Shown piece by piece: positions 41,515-52,886 of a stretch of 64,000 nucleotides of DNA (positions within the stretch are counted from its first letter, which is position 1; every line of letters starts with the position of its first letter). The position numbers and the translations under genes are program-made. The DNA comes from Planctomycetota bacterium (GTDB lineage Bacteria; Planctomycetota; UBA1135; GCA-002686595). Location: assembly GCA_014237855.1 (NCBI GenBank), contig JABACD010000012.1, forward strand, positions 106,151-170,150. The letters run 5' to 3'. The notes under the pieces were generated by a model. The model did no database searches, was not told where the DNA came from, and was given only the letters and a program-made list of their open reading frames with translations.

Positions 41515-42684
41515 ATGCCCGCCTTCCACCCGCTCGACTTCTACAACCTCGAGGACCAGTTCACCGAGGAGCAGCGCATGGTGCGCGACACGGTTCGTGC
41601 CTGGGTCAGCGATCGATTCATCCCAATCGTCCAGGAGCACTATGAGGAGGGGACCTTTCCCATGGAACTCGCGCCAGAGCTGGCCCAGCTGGGAGTTTTT
41701 GGCGCCACATTGCCCAGGTCGTACGGCTGCGCAGCACTCGACAACGTCGCCTATGGGTTGATCTGCCAGGAGCTGGAGCGTGGTGACTCCGGATTGCGTT
41801 CATTTGTCTCGGTGCAGGGCTCTCTGGTCATGTGGCCAATCCACGAGTATGGCAGCGAGGCTCAGAAGGAGCGCTGGTTGCCCAGGCTTGCCTCGGGTGA
41901 GGCCATAGGCTGCTTCGGACTCACAGAGCCTGACTTTGGCTCGAATCCCGGTGGTATGATCACCACTGCCAAGCGCGAGGGAGAGGAGTGGGTCCTCGAC
42001 GGTCGGAAGATGTGGATCACGAATGGCACCGTCAGCCAGGTCGCCATCATCTGGGCCCAGTGTGAAGGAGCGGTTCGTGGCTTCGTCGTGCCGACCGACA
42101 CGCCTGGCTTCAGTGCCCCGGAGCAGGGCCACAAGTTCAGCTTGCGAGCATCGATCACCTCCGAGCTGGTTCTCGACGGAGTGCGAATACCCCTCGATGC
42201 CCAGCTCCCTGGAGTCTCTGGACTCAAAGGCCCACTCTCCTGCTTGAGCCAGGCGAGGTATGGCATCGCCTGGGGAGCCACGGGAGCAGCCATGGCCGTC
42301 TTCGACGAAGCCCTCGAGTACTCCAAGCAGCGGATCGTATTCGACAAACCACTCGCTGGTTTCCAGCTACCACAGGCCAAGCTAGCCGACATCGCCACCG
42401 ACATCACCCTTGCACAGTTGATGAACCTGCGTCTCGGCCAGCTCAAGGATTCAGGCTCGGTCAGTCACTCGCAGATTTCGATGGCCAAGCGTAATAACGT
42501 GATGAAGGCGCTCGAGGCAGCCCGTAAGGTCCGTGACATGCTCGGAGCCAATGGCATCAGCCTTGAGTATCAGGTCGGGCGTCATCTCTGCAACCTGGAG
42601 TCGGTCGTGACCTACGAGGGTACTCATGACATTCACACTCTGGCACTAGGCCACGAGCTGACCGGTCTTCCGGCTTATCGCTGA
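41515..42684 (+). CDS. Acyl-CoA dehydrogenase, glutaryl-CoA dehydrogenase-like
   Basis: FAD-dependent acyl-CoA dehydrogenase, 389 residues from ATG 41515 (earlier in-frame ATGs at 41437 and 41467 add nothing conserved). The sequence follows the GcdH subgroup closely: SFVSVQGSLVMWPIHEYGSEAQKERWLP, GCFGLTEPDFGSNPGGM, ARYGIAWGATGAA and the catalytic-Glu region TYEGTHDIH. The GcdH reaction oxidises and decarboxylates glutaryl-CoA to crotonyl-CoA in lysine and tryptophan breakdown. The other genes of that pathway are not adjacent. The radical SAM gene begins 15 bases after its stop. Confidence 0.9.
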   Translation: MPAFHPLDFYNLEDQFTEEQRMVRDTVRAWVSDRFIPIVQEHYEEGTFPMELAPELAQLGVFGATLPRSYGCAALDNVAYGLICQELERGDSGLRSFVSVQGSLVMWPIHEYGSEAQKERWLPRLASGEAIGCFGLTEPDFGSNPGGMITTAKREGEEWVLDGRKMWITNGTVSQVAIIWAQCEGAVRGFVVPTDTPGFSAPEQGHKFSLRASITSELVLDGVRIPLDAQLPGVSGLKGPLSCLSQARYGIAWGATGAAMAVFDEALEYSKQRIVFDKPLAGFQLPQAKLADIATDITLAQLMNLRLGQLKDSGSVSHSQISMAKRNNVMKALEAARKVRDMLGANGISLEYQVGRHLCNLESVVTYEGTHDIHTLALGHELTGLPAYR

Positions 42685-42698
42685 AGGTGCTCGTGTAA

Positions 42699-43484
42699 AT
42701 GGACTTCCCCCTCCCCTTGCCCGAGCACAAGAAGGTCGCGGCCTTCTTCCTGCTGCCGGACTGTGATATTCGCTGCACCTTTTGCATCAGTCACAGTGAC
42801 TTTGACGTGATCGACTTCGACCGTGCGGCCGCCTTCATTGATCGAGTTGCAGAGTCCTCAATCGAGAGCCTTGTCCTCGGAGGTGGAGAGCCGCTGCTCT
42901 GGCCCAACGGCCTGGAGGCCCTCGCGGAGCACGCTCGCTCTCGGGGAATGATCTCACAGCTCAATACCCACGGAGGCGGATTGCTCAAACGACTCGATGG
43001 CCTGGCTTCGGTCGATCGCATCATCCTGCCCATCGAGTCAGTGCAGCCCGATGTCCATGACAACCTTCGGCGAGGCTTGGTCGGGCATCACAAGATGGTC
43101 ATGGAGACCATCGAGGAGCTGATCGCAAGGGACCGCGTGCTGACCTTCGCCACGGTGGTGACCTCCGAGAATTACAAGGGAGTGGGAGAGATCGCCGGAT
43201 GGATGGCAGCTCTGGAAGGTCGTGGGGCCAGGATTCACGCCTGGCACCTCTACAACTTTCTTCCCGAGGGTCGAGGCGGAGCCAGGAAGCTTGCGGAGCA
43301 CCTGGCGGTCTCGCGAGAGGAGTTCCTCAGTGCCTGCTCGACAGCCAAGAATGCGGGGCTCGACTGTGCGGTCTATCGCAGGGACAACATGCTACGTTCT
43401 TCGACGGTCGAGTTCTTCTGGTTCGAGCAGGGGCGGCTTTGTATGGGGGGGGGTGAGCTGGCTCGCTCAAAGTCTCCTGGTTGA
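42699..43484 (+). CDS. Small radical SAM protein
   Basis: 261 residues with a CX3CX2C iron-sulfur motif at Cys22, Cys26 and Cys29 (CDIRCTFC) and the SAM-binding LGGGEPLLW, followed by the alternating strands and helices of a partial TIM barrel (IILPIESVQPDVHDNLRRGLV). There is no C-terminal SPASM cluster; the tail has only two Cys, including LCMGGG. The protein is therefore a compact radical SAM enzyme of unknown reaction. The QPDVHDNLRRGLVGH region resembles other Elp3/MoaA-fold activases. It is closely spaced to the GcdH-like gene, but I cannot link their functions. Confidence 0.85.
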   Translation: MDFPLPLPEHKKVAAFFLLPDCDIRCTFCISHSDFDVIDFDRAAAFIDRVAESSIESLVLGGGEPLLWPNGLEALAEHARSRGMISQLNTHGGGLLKRLDGLASVDRIILPIESVQPDVHDNLRRGLVGHHKMVMETIEELIARDRVLTFATVVTSENYKGVGEIAGWMAALEGRGARIHAWHLYNFLPEGRGGARKLAEHLAVSREEFLSACSTAKNAGLDCAVYRRDNMLRSSTVEFFWFEQGRLCMGGGELARSKSPG

Positions 43485-43525
43485 AAGGTGAGGGGGCAGC
43501 TCATCTTGCTCCCAGTGGAGCCCGG

Positions 43526-44215
43526 CTAGGGCCTGTGGAGCAGGCACACCCTGTGGAGTAGCTCCCTTCGCGGATGCATCCCAAGTTCCTTCGCGACCCT
43601 GGGGCCAAGGATCTGTCCGAGGATGTCCTGTGCGTCGGATTCCGATGCAAAGCACATCTCCGTCTCGAGCGTCTCCACGATCTCAAACCCGTGTTCGTCG
43701 ATGAGAGGAGCGATCTCGACCTCAACCGGTAGGCCAGCGTCCTTCCGGAGGCCTTGGAAATCGTCGTCCCAGTGATTCTCCAGCAGCCAGATCTCTCCCC
43801 TCTCTCCGGTAACACGAAGCGCTTCTGACACCGCGTCAGCTCGGGTCTTCGGCCGAAGGTTGGCAAAGACCCACGCGCCCAGGAGTCGATCCAGGCTCCC
43901 GTCGGCAAAGGGGAGAGACTGGGCCTGGCCGACCATCAGGCTGGCCCCACACGCCCCCGCGAGGCGAGCGATCTCCAACATGCCAGCCTGGGGCTCGAGG
44001 GCGGAATAGGTCCTTGCAAGTGGAGCCAGCTGGCGGGTCCACCTACCCGTGCCGCAGCCGACCTCGAGGACTCTTGCTCCCTCGAGCCCTGCGGCCTCAA
44101 CGAGCGCGGGTGCAACGAGATTGCTCCGATCCTCGGCTCGGCTGAAGCGATCAAATACCTCAGGTGACTGGCGATACACCAGCGGCCATCGTTCGCCGAG
44201 AGGGTCTCGCCCCAT
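43526..44215 (-). CDS. SAM-dependent methyltransferase, class I
   Basis: 229 residues with the SAM-binding motif VLEVGCGTGRWT near residue 47, then ALEPQAGML and a post-motif region VGQAQSLPFADGSLDRLLG, as in UbiE-like methyltransferases. The substrate is not indicated. It follows the DUF1844 gene by 12 bases on the same strand and may be the last gene of the kdsB-pyrG operon. Confidence 0.83.
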   Translation of the reverse strand: MGRDPLGERWPLVYRQSPEVFDRFSRAEDRSNLVAPALVEAAGLEGARVLEVGCGTGRWTRQLAPLARTYSALEPQAGMLEIARLAGACGASLMVGQAQSLPFADGSLDRLLGAWVFANLRPKTRADAVSEALRVTGERGEIWLLENHWDDDFQGLRKDAGLPVEVEIAPLIDEHGFEIVETLETEMCFASESDAQDILGQILGPRVAKELGMHPRRELLHRVCLLHRP

Positions 44216-44227
44216 GGCCTGCTCTTC

Positions 44228-46173
<1,946 letters not shown>

Positions 46174-46197
46174 TTACCGACTGATCTCCTTGGAGGG

Positions 46198-47007
46198 TCA
46201 GGGGGTGGATTGGCGAATGACGAAGGCTCTGTAGTCGTCCACGGTGTCGATACCGTGTGGACGATGGCGGGCCTCGAGCACCCGCAGTTTCTTGCCGGCT
46301 CCTAGCCAGCGCAATTGTTCGAGATTCTCAAGGCGCTCGAGGGCACCCTCGGGGAGCGCACAGAAGCGAGCGAGTGCTCCAGGCCGGAAACCGTACACTC
46401 CGACGTGTCGCTTGTGGACCTGGGAGTCCACGGACTGCTCGACACCTGAGGCGCGCTCGTGCGCCCGATTGGGGATTGGCGCACGACTAAAATAGAGTGC
46501 ATCTCCTCCCTCGTCGAGCACGACCTTGACAGCGCTCTCGTCGAGGAGCTCCTCAGCATCACTGATGCCCGTCCAGAGGGTGGCCAGCTCCACTGCTGGA
46601 TCGATGAAGGCTGCGACGAGTCTCTGCAGGTCGTCCGGCGCAACGTCTGGTTCGTCTCCTTGGACATTGACGACGATGTCGTAGGCCTCTGAGCCGCTCT
46701 CGAGCAGCCGGTCGTAGGCTTCCTTGACCCTATCGGTACCACTCCGGTGGGCTGGACTGGTCATCAGTGCTTCGATGCCCACCTCCTCGGCAGCGGCCAG
46801 GATTTCCTCGCTGTCTGTGGCCAGGATGACACGTTGCACTGCCCCGCCCTCGAGGAGGTTTCCGACGGTGTGCTCGAACAGGTACTGTCCGGTTTCCCGC
46901 AGTAGCATCTTTCGAGCGAGCCGGGTGGAGCCGAGTCGAGCCGGGATGATCGCCACCGCGCTGAGCAGGCTCTGGGGCCCTTGGAGCTGCGGGGCGGCAG
47001 GACTCAA
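46198..47007 (-). CDS. kdsB: 3-deoxy-manno-octulosonate cytidylyltransferase
   Basis: Activates Kdo as CMP-Kdo for LPS inner-core synthesis. 269 residues with the nucleotidyltransferase motif IIPARLGSTRLARKML near residue 19, ATDSEEI, SGTDRVKEA, NVQGDEPDV and LEQLRWLGAGKKLRVL. The start is a TTG at 47007 whose bases overlap the preceding lipoprotein stop (TTGA); the extra ~18 residues before the conserved core are slightly long. Complements kdsA in the same window, and the two support a Gram-negative LPS. Confidence 0.95.
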   Translation of the reverse strand: MSPAAPQLQGPQSLLSAVAIIPARLGSTRLARKMLLRETGQYLFEHTVGNLLEGGAVQRVILATDSEEILAAAEEVGIEALMTSPAHRSGTDRVKEAYDRLLESGSEAYDIVVNVQGDEPDVAPDDLQRLVAAFIDPAVELATLWTGISDAEELLDESAVKVVLDEGGDALYFSRAPIPNRAHERASGVEQSVDSQVHKRHVGVYGFRPGALARFCALPEGALERLENLEQLRWLGAGKKLRVLEARHRPHGIDTVDDYRAFVIRQSTP

Positions 47008-47543
47008 CGGTTGTTCTTGTTGACTCTTGCCCGCTCTTCATCGAACAGGCCGCCGCCTGCGGTGTTGCTGACCGCCTGGGCTTGTTGTGTACGGTTGAAT
47101 ACCTCTTGCCACGCGACCACGCACTCGCGGAAGGTCTTGCGCTCAGCTTCCGTGGAACGCTTGCCATACACGAGGAAGCGGGTGCCGGCTTCGGTCTCTA
47201 CCTCGAGGGCTTGGACCGTTTCTCGGCTTCCGGAGGGCGGGGCGTACCCGGGCTGGGAGAGCCGTGAGAAGCCCTGGTCATCGAAGTACTGGATCATCGC
47301 CGCAAAGACCTCGTTGTAGGTGATCTTCGTGGAGGCTGTGGATCGCACTTCCGAGTAGTACTCGACCGGATCACTGTGAGCCATGTTGACGAGGTTCAGC
47401 CGAACAAAGTCGCTGTAGTCGATGAAGGTCACTCTGCCCGGAGCAGCGTCTACCACGGGGCCTTCACCACTGTACCCGGAGCTTGTCGAGGCACAGGCGC
47501 TGAGCAGGGCGTAGCAGGACAGAAGGGTGAGAAGTCTCTTCAT
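47004..47543 (-). CDS. Lipoprotein of unknown function
   Basis: 179 residues with a lipoprotein signal (MKRLLTLLSCYALLSAC, lipobox LSAC, Cys17). The mature part has no domain I know; its features are a TFIDYSDFVRLNLVNMAHSDPVEYY segment, MIQYFDDQGF and a basic C-terminus. It overlaps kdsB by four bases and is therefore the first gene of the kdsB-pyrG operon, which suggests a link to envelope or LPS assembly, though this is inference. Confidence 0.7.
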   Translation of the reverse strand: MKRLLTLLSCYALLSACASTSSGYSGEGPVVDAAPGRVTFIDYSDFVRLNLVNMAHSDPVEYYSEVRSTASTKITYNEVFAAMIQYFDDQGFSRLSQPGYAPPSGSRETVQALEVETEAGTRFLVYGKRSTEAERKTFRECVVAWQEVFNRTQQAQAVSNTAGGGLFDEERARVNKNNR

Positions 47544-47751
47544 TGGTGGATCCGAGTCGAGGTTAGCAGGTCTCGGCTGTCTGTGTGCAGCTCCGCATCA
47601 GAGCTCGTTGCAGTGGACCGAAGCCAGGCCGACATCCCTTGCGCAGAGGATAGAGTGCCCCGCCTTTGTGCTCAAGCTGGCACGCCGCATGAGCCGTGGA
47701 TTTCGGGCCCTGGATGGAGTGCTGGGACTCCCGGGGGCGAGCCGTCCAGGC

Positions 47752-50289
47752 TCACTCGCCTGAGGCTTCTCCGCTCTCGAGCAGGCGAAGATCCTCCAGG
47801 AGCTGCTCTTTCCTGCGCAGATTCTCCAGCAGCACAGCATCGTCGGGCCCGGGGTGGCCGTCATCAGGCCAGGAATAACGCTCAGCGCAGGGCAGCAGGG
47901 GCCTCGATACGAGCAAGAGCTGGTCACTGCTCAGGATCCTCCCGTCGGGCAAGCGCAGATCATCGCCCACCCAGGGCTCGGCCTGAGCGAAGTCGAGGAC
48001 CTCCCCCGTCTCGAAGCTGGCCGGTAGCAGCAAGTGCTCGTCGATGTTGGGAGGGGGGCTCTCCGCACGAATCCACACCATGGCCGGGAGCAGGTCGCCA
48101 CGACGGTAGCTCCCGCCCAGCGGCTTGAAGTCCTCATCGAAGGGCTCGAACCCGAGCATCACCAGGTAGCTCTCTCGTACGATCCAGCCCGGTTTCCACT
48201 CGCTGGTCGGCAGGGCTCCATGACCGGGTTGGCGATTGTTCTGCCAGGACCAGGGGCACATTCGGGTGGAGATGCGGTCGACCAGGACGTAGTCACGGTC
48301 GAACCCGGTGTCCGTGTACCAGTGGTAGGTCATCCAGCCAAACCCTGCCCCGGGCAGGGTCTGATACTCGATGCCCAGGAGTTGCAAGCGCTCCACGCGT
48401 CCATCCTGTCCCTGCCCCAGGAGGAGTGCGGGCTGTGGCATCAGATGGTCAAGCTGCTCCTCATCGCGATAGACCCCTGGCTCCACGCCTTCGATCACCT
48501 CCCAGAGTCTTCGAGCCCGAAGACCACGAGCTTCGTCGGGGGGGCTCTCTCGCAGGCTGCGCAGCACGCGAACCTCACCGATTGTCCTATCGGTATCCTC
48601 GTCCCAGAAGCTGGCGACGATCTCGAAGCTTGAGTTGATCGCCGTGCTGAGGTCCTGGGCCTTGGACAGAATCGGACCGTGAACAATCAGCCATTCGAGC
48701 TCTCCCAGCTGCTCAATCACCCTGGCCCGCTGCTCATCGTCGAGCTGGTGCCACCTGTCCAGGTGCTCAGGCAGCTTGATGAGTCGCACGTCCTCACGGT
48801 CTCGGCAGAAGACGGCCCAGTTGTAGGCCGAGCCTGCCGCCGCTGGTCCAGGGTCGTCACCTGCGCCGATGGCCTCCATGCGGTCAGCGGCCGCACGCTC
48901 GTTGATGAACTCCATCGCCTCCCAGTAGGCACCGTAGCGTCGGGTATTGGTGCCATCGAAGGAGCGTACTCCCAGGATCAGTGCTGCTACGAGGAGCGCT
49001 GCCCCCAGCCAGCGCCGTGCCATGCTGGCCCTCTCGACCTCATTCAAGCTGACCAACCACCCCCAGCCCAGAGCGCAGATGGGCCCGATCATCGGAAGCA
49101 GGGGGAGCCAGAGTCGGAATGACTTCGAGCCCTTGAGGCTCATGGCAGCCACGTTCAAGGCCAGCAGCAAGATCAGGATGCTGCTACGCCAGTTCATCTT
49201 CAGCCAGGAGTGTGCGAGGCCCAGCACGCCCATCACCATGACTGGCCAGACCAGCATGCTTGGTAGATTGGTGAGGTAGAAGAGCGGCGACTGCAGGTGG
49301 TTGGCTGTCTGGTTCTCCTCGACGACGACGTCAGGGGAGATCGAGCGGGCGTAGCTCTCGTAGGCGTCACGTACCCACTGGGCATCCTCGAGACCAAGGA
49401 AGATCAGGAGGGAGATCGAGGCCCCACCCGTGTTTTCGATGAGGTAGGTGCGAATCGAGATGCCCCAGCTGTCGTAGGTGAGCTTGTCGAGCACGACCTG
49501 AATGATCAGCGCCAGGGTCAGTCCGAGGGCAGCGCCAGCCCAGTTCTTCGTGTTCTTCCATCGGTCCCGAAGGAAGAGCAGCCCAATCAGGGGCACCGCG
49601 ATCACGATGGACTGATAGGCCATCATGAAGGCCAAGCCCAGGAGCAGGCCTCCTATTGCCGACGTCCACAGAACACGTCGGACGATGAGGATGTTGAGAG
49701 CACAGGAGATGAAGAAGGCCGCGGCGATTCCGGAGACCGGGTCGCTGCTGTACTGCAGGTAGACCGGGTTGACTGCCACAAGAAGGCCAGCTACATAGCC
49801 GACCTGGCGCCCGCCGAGGATGGCGCCCAGCCTCGCAACGGAGAAGACCAGGCCCAGGCCGAAGAGCATCTGCAGTCCTCGAATTGCATGCACGACCCCT
49901 CGCATGTCTCCGGATTCGAGCCACTCGCCCAGGTGGAAGAAGGGCAGCAGGAAGGTGGAGAACCCGAACCCGCGAACTGCTCCGGTGGTATCGAGTCGTT
50001 CGCCTCGAGCCACGGCAGACGCGCGGTCCATGAACTCGACGGAGTCCGCAAGTTGATAGCCGTTCGAGCTCGACCAGGCGAAGACCTGGAGCATGATGGT
50101 CAGCCCCAGGAGCAGCAGGGTCGTGCGCTCCGTCAGGCGGGGGAGGGCATGATTGGGGCTGCCGTGGGGCTCAGAACTGAGGGGGTCGTGGCCGGACCTC
50201 CGGCGCGAGACGAAGGGAATCCTCTTCTCAACCTCGTCCGGGCAGTCGTCATCTCCCATGAAGGAGGGGTTCCCTGGTGTCGTCTCCAT
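47752..50289 (-). CDS. GT-C type membrane glycosyltransferase (ArnT/PMT-like)
   Basis: 845 residues from ATG 50289; an earlier frame up to 50463 is poor and lacks support. The N-terminal half holds about ten to eleven membrane segments, and the first large loop carries the acidic GYQLADSVEFMDRA region expected in GT-C enzymes of the PMT/ArnT type, followed by the DMRGVVHAIRG segment. These enzymes transfer a sugar from a polyprenyl-phosphate carrier to a protein or lipid on the outer face of the membrane. The ~380-residue C-terminal part is soluble and of unknown fold. No partner genes are adjacent; the family call rests on topology and motif pattern. Confidence 0.75.
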   Translation of the reverse strand: METTPGNPSFMGDDDCPDEVEKRIPFVSRRRSGHDPLSSEPHGSPNHALPRLTERTTLLLLGLTIMLQVFAWSSSNGYQLADSVEFMDRASAVARGERLDTTGAVRGFGFSTFLLPFFHLGEWLESGDMRGVVHAIRGLQMLFGLGLVFSVARLGAILGGRQVGYVAGLLVAVNPVYLQYSSDPVSGIAAAFFISCALNILIVRRVLWTSAIGGLLLGLAFMMAYQSIVIAVPLIGLLFLRDRWKNTKNWAGAALGLTLALIIQVVLDKLTYDSWGISIRTYLIENTGGASISLLIFLGLEDAQWVRDAYESYARSISPDVVVEENQTANHLQSPLFYLTNLPSMLVWPVMVMGVLGLAHSWLKMNWRSSILILLLALNVAAMSLKGSKSFRLWLPLLPMIGPICALGWGWLVSLNEVERASMARRWLGAALLVAALILGVRSFDGTNTRRYGAYWEAMEFINERAAADRMEAIGAGDDPGPAAAGSAYNWAVFCRDREDVRLIKLPEHLDRWHQLDDEQRARVIEQLGELEWLIVHGPILSKAQDLSTAINSSFEIVASFWDEDTDRTIGEVRVLRSLRESPPDEARGLRARRLWEVIEGVEPGVYRDEEQLDHLMPQPALLLGQGQDGRVERLQLLGIEYQTLPGAGFGWMTYHWYTDTGFDRDYVLVDRISTRMCPWSWQNNRQPGHGALPTSEWKPGWIVRESYLVMLGFEPFDEDFKPLGGSYRRGDLLPAMVWIRAESPPPNIDEHLLLPASFETGEVLDFAQAEPWVGDDLRLPDGRILSSDQLLLVSRPLLPCAERYSWPDDGHPGPDDAVLLENLRRKEQLLEDLRLLESGEASGE

Positions 50290-50553
50290 CGCTCTGCTGT
50301 TGGGGAGCCTAGCCGCATGGGAGTGCGCTTTCCATGTGTGCTCCGGTGGCTTCAGCGCTTTGGGGGCTGCCCCCACCTGATGCTGTGCTTCCAGTTCCCA
50401 AGAACACACCATCTTGGGGGAATCTTCGCCTTTCCTTTTGACTCGGCTGCCCCGCAAGCCCATAACAGGTCCCTGGTCGCAGGCACGGGCACCTGCGCAC
50501 TACATACCGCCTAAACCCTTGTCTAGAAAGCGCTTGCGGGCGCATATCTGCTG

Positions 50554-51402
50554 ATGGGCCAGTTCGAGAAGATCGTCGTCTTGATCGCCTTCTTCCTCGT
50601 GACAGTCATCCTCGTGGTGACCTTCAACTCACCTGAAGATGAGGCACTGAACCTCTCCATGGGGGCTGGCGACGAGGTGGCCACCACGCGGAGTGATTCT
50701 CAATCCAATGGGAGCACCCTGATCCGCGGAGAGGGGGAGATCGGGCGTGAGCCACCCGCACCGGGCGCCAACCCCCGCCGTGGCGAGGCGGGCCTCGGCG
50801 CAGACCCCAAGGCAGCCTCGCTGGGAGGGGACCAGCCCTCCAATCTCGGTGGCCTCGGTCTGCAGGAGACAACAAGGCGGGAGCAGGATCGGGGCGCGTC
50901 CAGCGATCTCTTCCTCGACGATAGCTTCACAACGCGTGCTCCTCGGGGAAACCAGCCCCCGGAGGGGGCTGCTTTGATCACCATGGTCGGACTGACACCG
51001 ACCTTCGACTCCACCCTCATGGAGTACACCTGGGAGAGTGGAGACAGCTGGGTGGCCGTGGCGAAGAAGCTCTACGGCGATACCGCCAAGTCAGCTCTGC
51101 TGCGTCAGTTCAACGAGGGTAGCGGATACACCGCTCCCGGTGAGCGGGTTCTCGTTCCCGTGTTCGATGGACGTGAGGGGGCAGTGGTCATGGACACGGC
51201 CGAGGGAGCATCCGCCAGGTCCGGGGAGTTCTCCGAAGGGCTCGGCAACCTCTATCGCGTCGTCGAGGGAGACAGCCTCTGGGTGATCTCCAAGAAGGTC
51301 TACGGGAAGGGATCGGAGTGGGAGAAAATCTACGACGTCAACCAGGATCAACTCTCGAGTCCGGACGACGTCAAGCCGGGGATGGGCCTCAAGATTCCCT
51401 GA
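50554..51402 (+). CDS. Membrane-anchored LysM protein
   Basis: 282 residues. One N-terminal membrane helix (about 7-25, VVLIAFFLVTVILVVTF) is followed by a disordered Gly/Pro/Arg-rich stretch (30-140). The C-terminal half contains LysM-type units: YTWESGDSWVAVAKKLYGD with NEGSG, and YRVVEGDSLWVISKKVYGKG with VNQDQL and VKPGMGLKIP. LysM domains bind peptidoglycan N-acetylglucosamine, so the protein probably tethers the membrane to the cell wall. It is divergent from the glycosyltransferase gene and convergent with the NtrC-type regulator. Confidence 0.85.
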   Translation: MGQFEKIVVLIAFFLVTVILVVTFNSPEDEALNLSMGAGDEVATTRSDSQSNGSTLIRGEGEIGREPPAPGANPRRGEAGLGADPKAASLGGDQPSNLGGLGLQETTRREQDRGASSDLFLDDSFTTRAPRGNQPPEGAALITMVGLTPTFDSTLMEYTWESGDSWVAVAKKLYGDTAKSALLRQFNEGSGYTAPGERVLVPVFDGREGAVVMDTAEGASARSGEFSEGLGNLYRVVEGDSLWVISKKVYGKGSEWEKIYDVNQDQLSSPDDVKPGMGLKIP

Positions 51403-51413
51403 GAGCTTCCTGA

Positions 51414-51429
51414 CCGACCAGCAGGTCGG
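51414..51429. terminator. Hairpin between the LysM and NtrC-type genes
   Basis: CCGACC (51414-51419) and GGTCGG (51424-51429) with an AGCA loop, located in the 48-base gap between two convergent stops. It could terminate both; the T-content is low. Confidence 0.45.
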
Positions 51430-51450
51430 GTGGGTGTTCCCTGTGAACTT

Positions 51451-52863
51451 CTAGTTCCGAAGGCCGTAGCGGTCGAGCTTCTTGTACAGGTGGCTGCGCT
51501 GCATGCCGAGCTCCTCGGCCGTGCGCTTGACGTTGCCGCCATTGGCTTCGAGCTTCTGCCTGAAGAAGAGAGCCTCGCTCCTGTCCTTGAACTCCTCGAA
51601 GGTGGGGGCGAGGAACGGGTCCACCTCGCCCCGATTGTTGGGGGCACTTGGAGTGGACATGGCCGGCCCCGACTCGAGGATGTGGTCGAGGTCTTCGGCT
51701 GTGAGGCTGGTTTCACTCGCGAAGACGCTGGCGCCCTCCAGTAGATTCTTGAGCTGGCGCACGTTTCCGGGGAACTCCAGGGCCTCGAGCCGCCGGATCG
51801 CGTCCTGCGTGAGGCTTCGCGCTCGCCGCCCCGCACGGGTAGCGGCCTCCTCGAGGAAGTGGTTCGCCAGGGGCAAGACGTCCTCGCGTCTGTCTCGCAG
51901 GGGAACGATGCCGAGCGGCACGACGTTCAGGCGGTAGAACAAGTCCAGACGAAAGGTCTTCTCTTCCACCGCCTTGGACAGGTCAGCGTTGGTAGCGGCC
52001 AGAACCCTGATGTCGACGGGGATCGACTGGCTGTCACCGACGCGTGTGATCTCGTGAGTCTCCAGTGCACGCAGGACCTTGGCCTGGGCATTGAGTGGCA
52101 TGTCCCCGATCTCGTCCAGGAAGAGGGTGCCCAGGTTTGCAGCCTCGAAGTGCCCGATTCGTCTCTCGTGTGCACCGGTAAAGCTCCCCTTCTCGTGGCC
52201 AAAGAGTTCTGACTCGATCAGCTCGTCCGGTATGGCGGCGCAGTTGACCGTCACGAAGGGCTCGGGAGCACGGGGGCCCAGCCAGTGCAGGTTTCTTGCG
52301 ACCACCTCCTTGCCGGAACCGTTCTCGCCCGTGATCAGCACCGAGGCATCGGAGTCGGCCACTTGCTCCACCTGAGCACGCAGGCGTTGCGTTGCAGGGC
52401 TGGTTCCGACCAGCTCCCAGCGATTCGCGAGCTGACGCCTGAGACCGCTGTTCTCACGCTCGAGGCGCTCGGCATGCAGGGCGCTCTCGAGCGTGACCAG
52501 GACCCGATTGTCGACCAGTGGTTTCTCGAGGAAGTTCGCGGCGCCGGCTTGCATGGCCTCGACGGCCGTTGCCACGTCCGCGTGTCCACTGATGAGAATC
52601 ACGGGCGGAGGATTCTCACGCACCCGGACCGCCTCGAGCAGCTCCAATCCGTCGATCTCGGGCATCTTGAGGTCGGTCAGGATGACTCCTGGCCTGCGGC
52701 CCTTCTGCTCTTCAGCATCGAGGCGCGCCAGGGCCTCCTTGCCGTTCCTTGCGGTCCATACCTCGTAGCCCTCGTACTTCAGGAGCATCTCGAGGGCGAT
52801 GCGGATGTCTCCATCGTCGTCAACTACCAGGACCGGCGTCGCCGCAGCTTTGGGGCTCACCAT
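51451..52863 (-). CDS. Sigma-54-dependent response regulator, NtrC family
   Basis: 470 residues. Receiver domain at 1-125 with acidic VDDDGD (14-19) and phosphorylatable Asp64 in ILTDLKMP. The AAA+ domain carries Walker A GENGSGKE, the sigma-54-contact loop GSFTGA (the usual GAFTGA) and Walker B GTLFLDEIGDMP. The C-terminus has a Fis-type helix-turn-helix (GNVKRTAEELGMQRSHLYKKL). It should activate sigma-54 promoters after phosphorylation. No sensor kinase is adjacent. It is divergent from anmK and the start region lies only 23 bases from that gene's start. Confidence 0.94.
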   Translation of the reverse strand: MVSPKAAATPVLVVDDDGDIRIALEMLLKYEGYEVWTARNGKEALARLDAEEQKGRRPGVILTDLKMPEIDGLELLEAVRVRENPPPVILISGHADVATAVEAMQAGAANFLEKPLVDNRVLVTLESALHAERLERENSGLRRQLANRWELVGTSPATQRLRAQVEQVADSDASVLITGENGSGKEVVARNLHWLGPRAPEPFVTVNCAAIPDELIESELFGHEKGSFTGAHERRIGHFEAANLGTLFLDEIGDMPLNAQAKVLRALETHEITRVGDSQSIPVDIRVLAATNADLSKAVEEKTFRLDLFYRLNVVPLGIVPLRDRREDVLPLANHFLEEAATRAGRRARSLTQDAIRRLEALEFPGNVRQLKNLLEGASVFASETSLTAEDLDHILESGPAMSTPSAPNNRGEVDPFLAPTFEEFKDRSEALFFRQKLEANGGNVKRTAEELGMQRSHLYKKLDRYGLRN

Positions 52864-52886
52864 GCCAAGAGAGTACCTTTGGAGGG

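Noticed and set aside
49297..50514. Open frame of 405 codons on the plus strand
   Set aside because: It is antisense to the glycosyltransferase's membrane segments and shows an unnatural Gly/Glu-rich composition.
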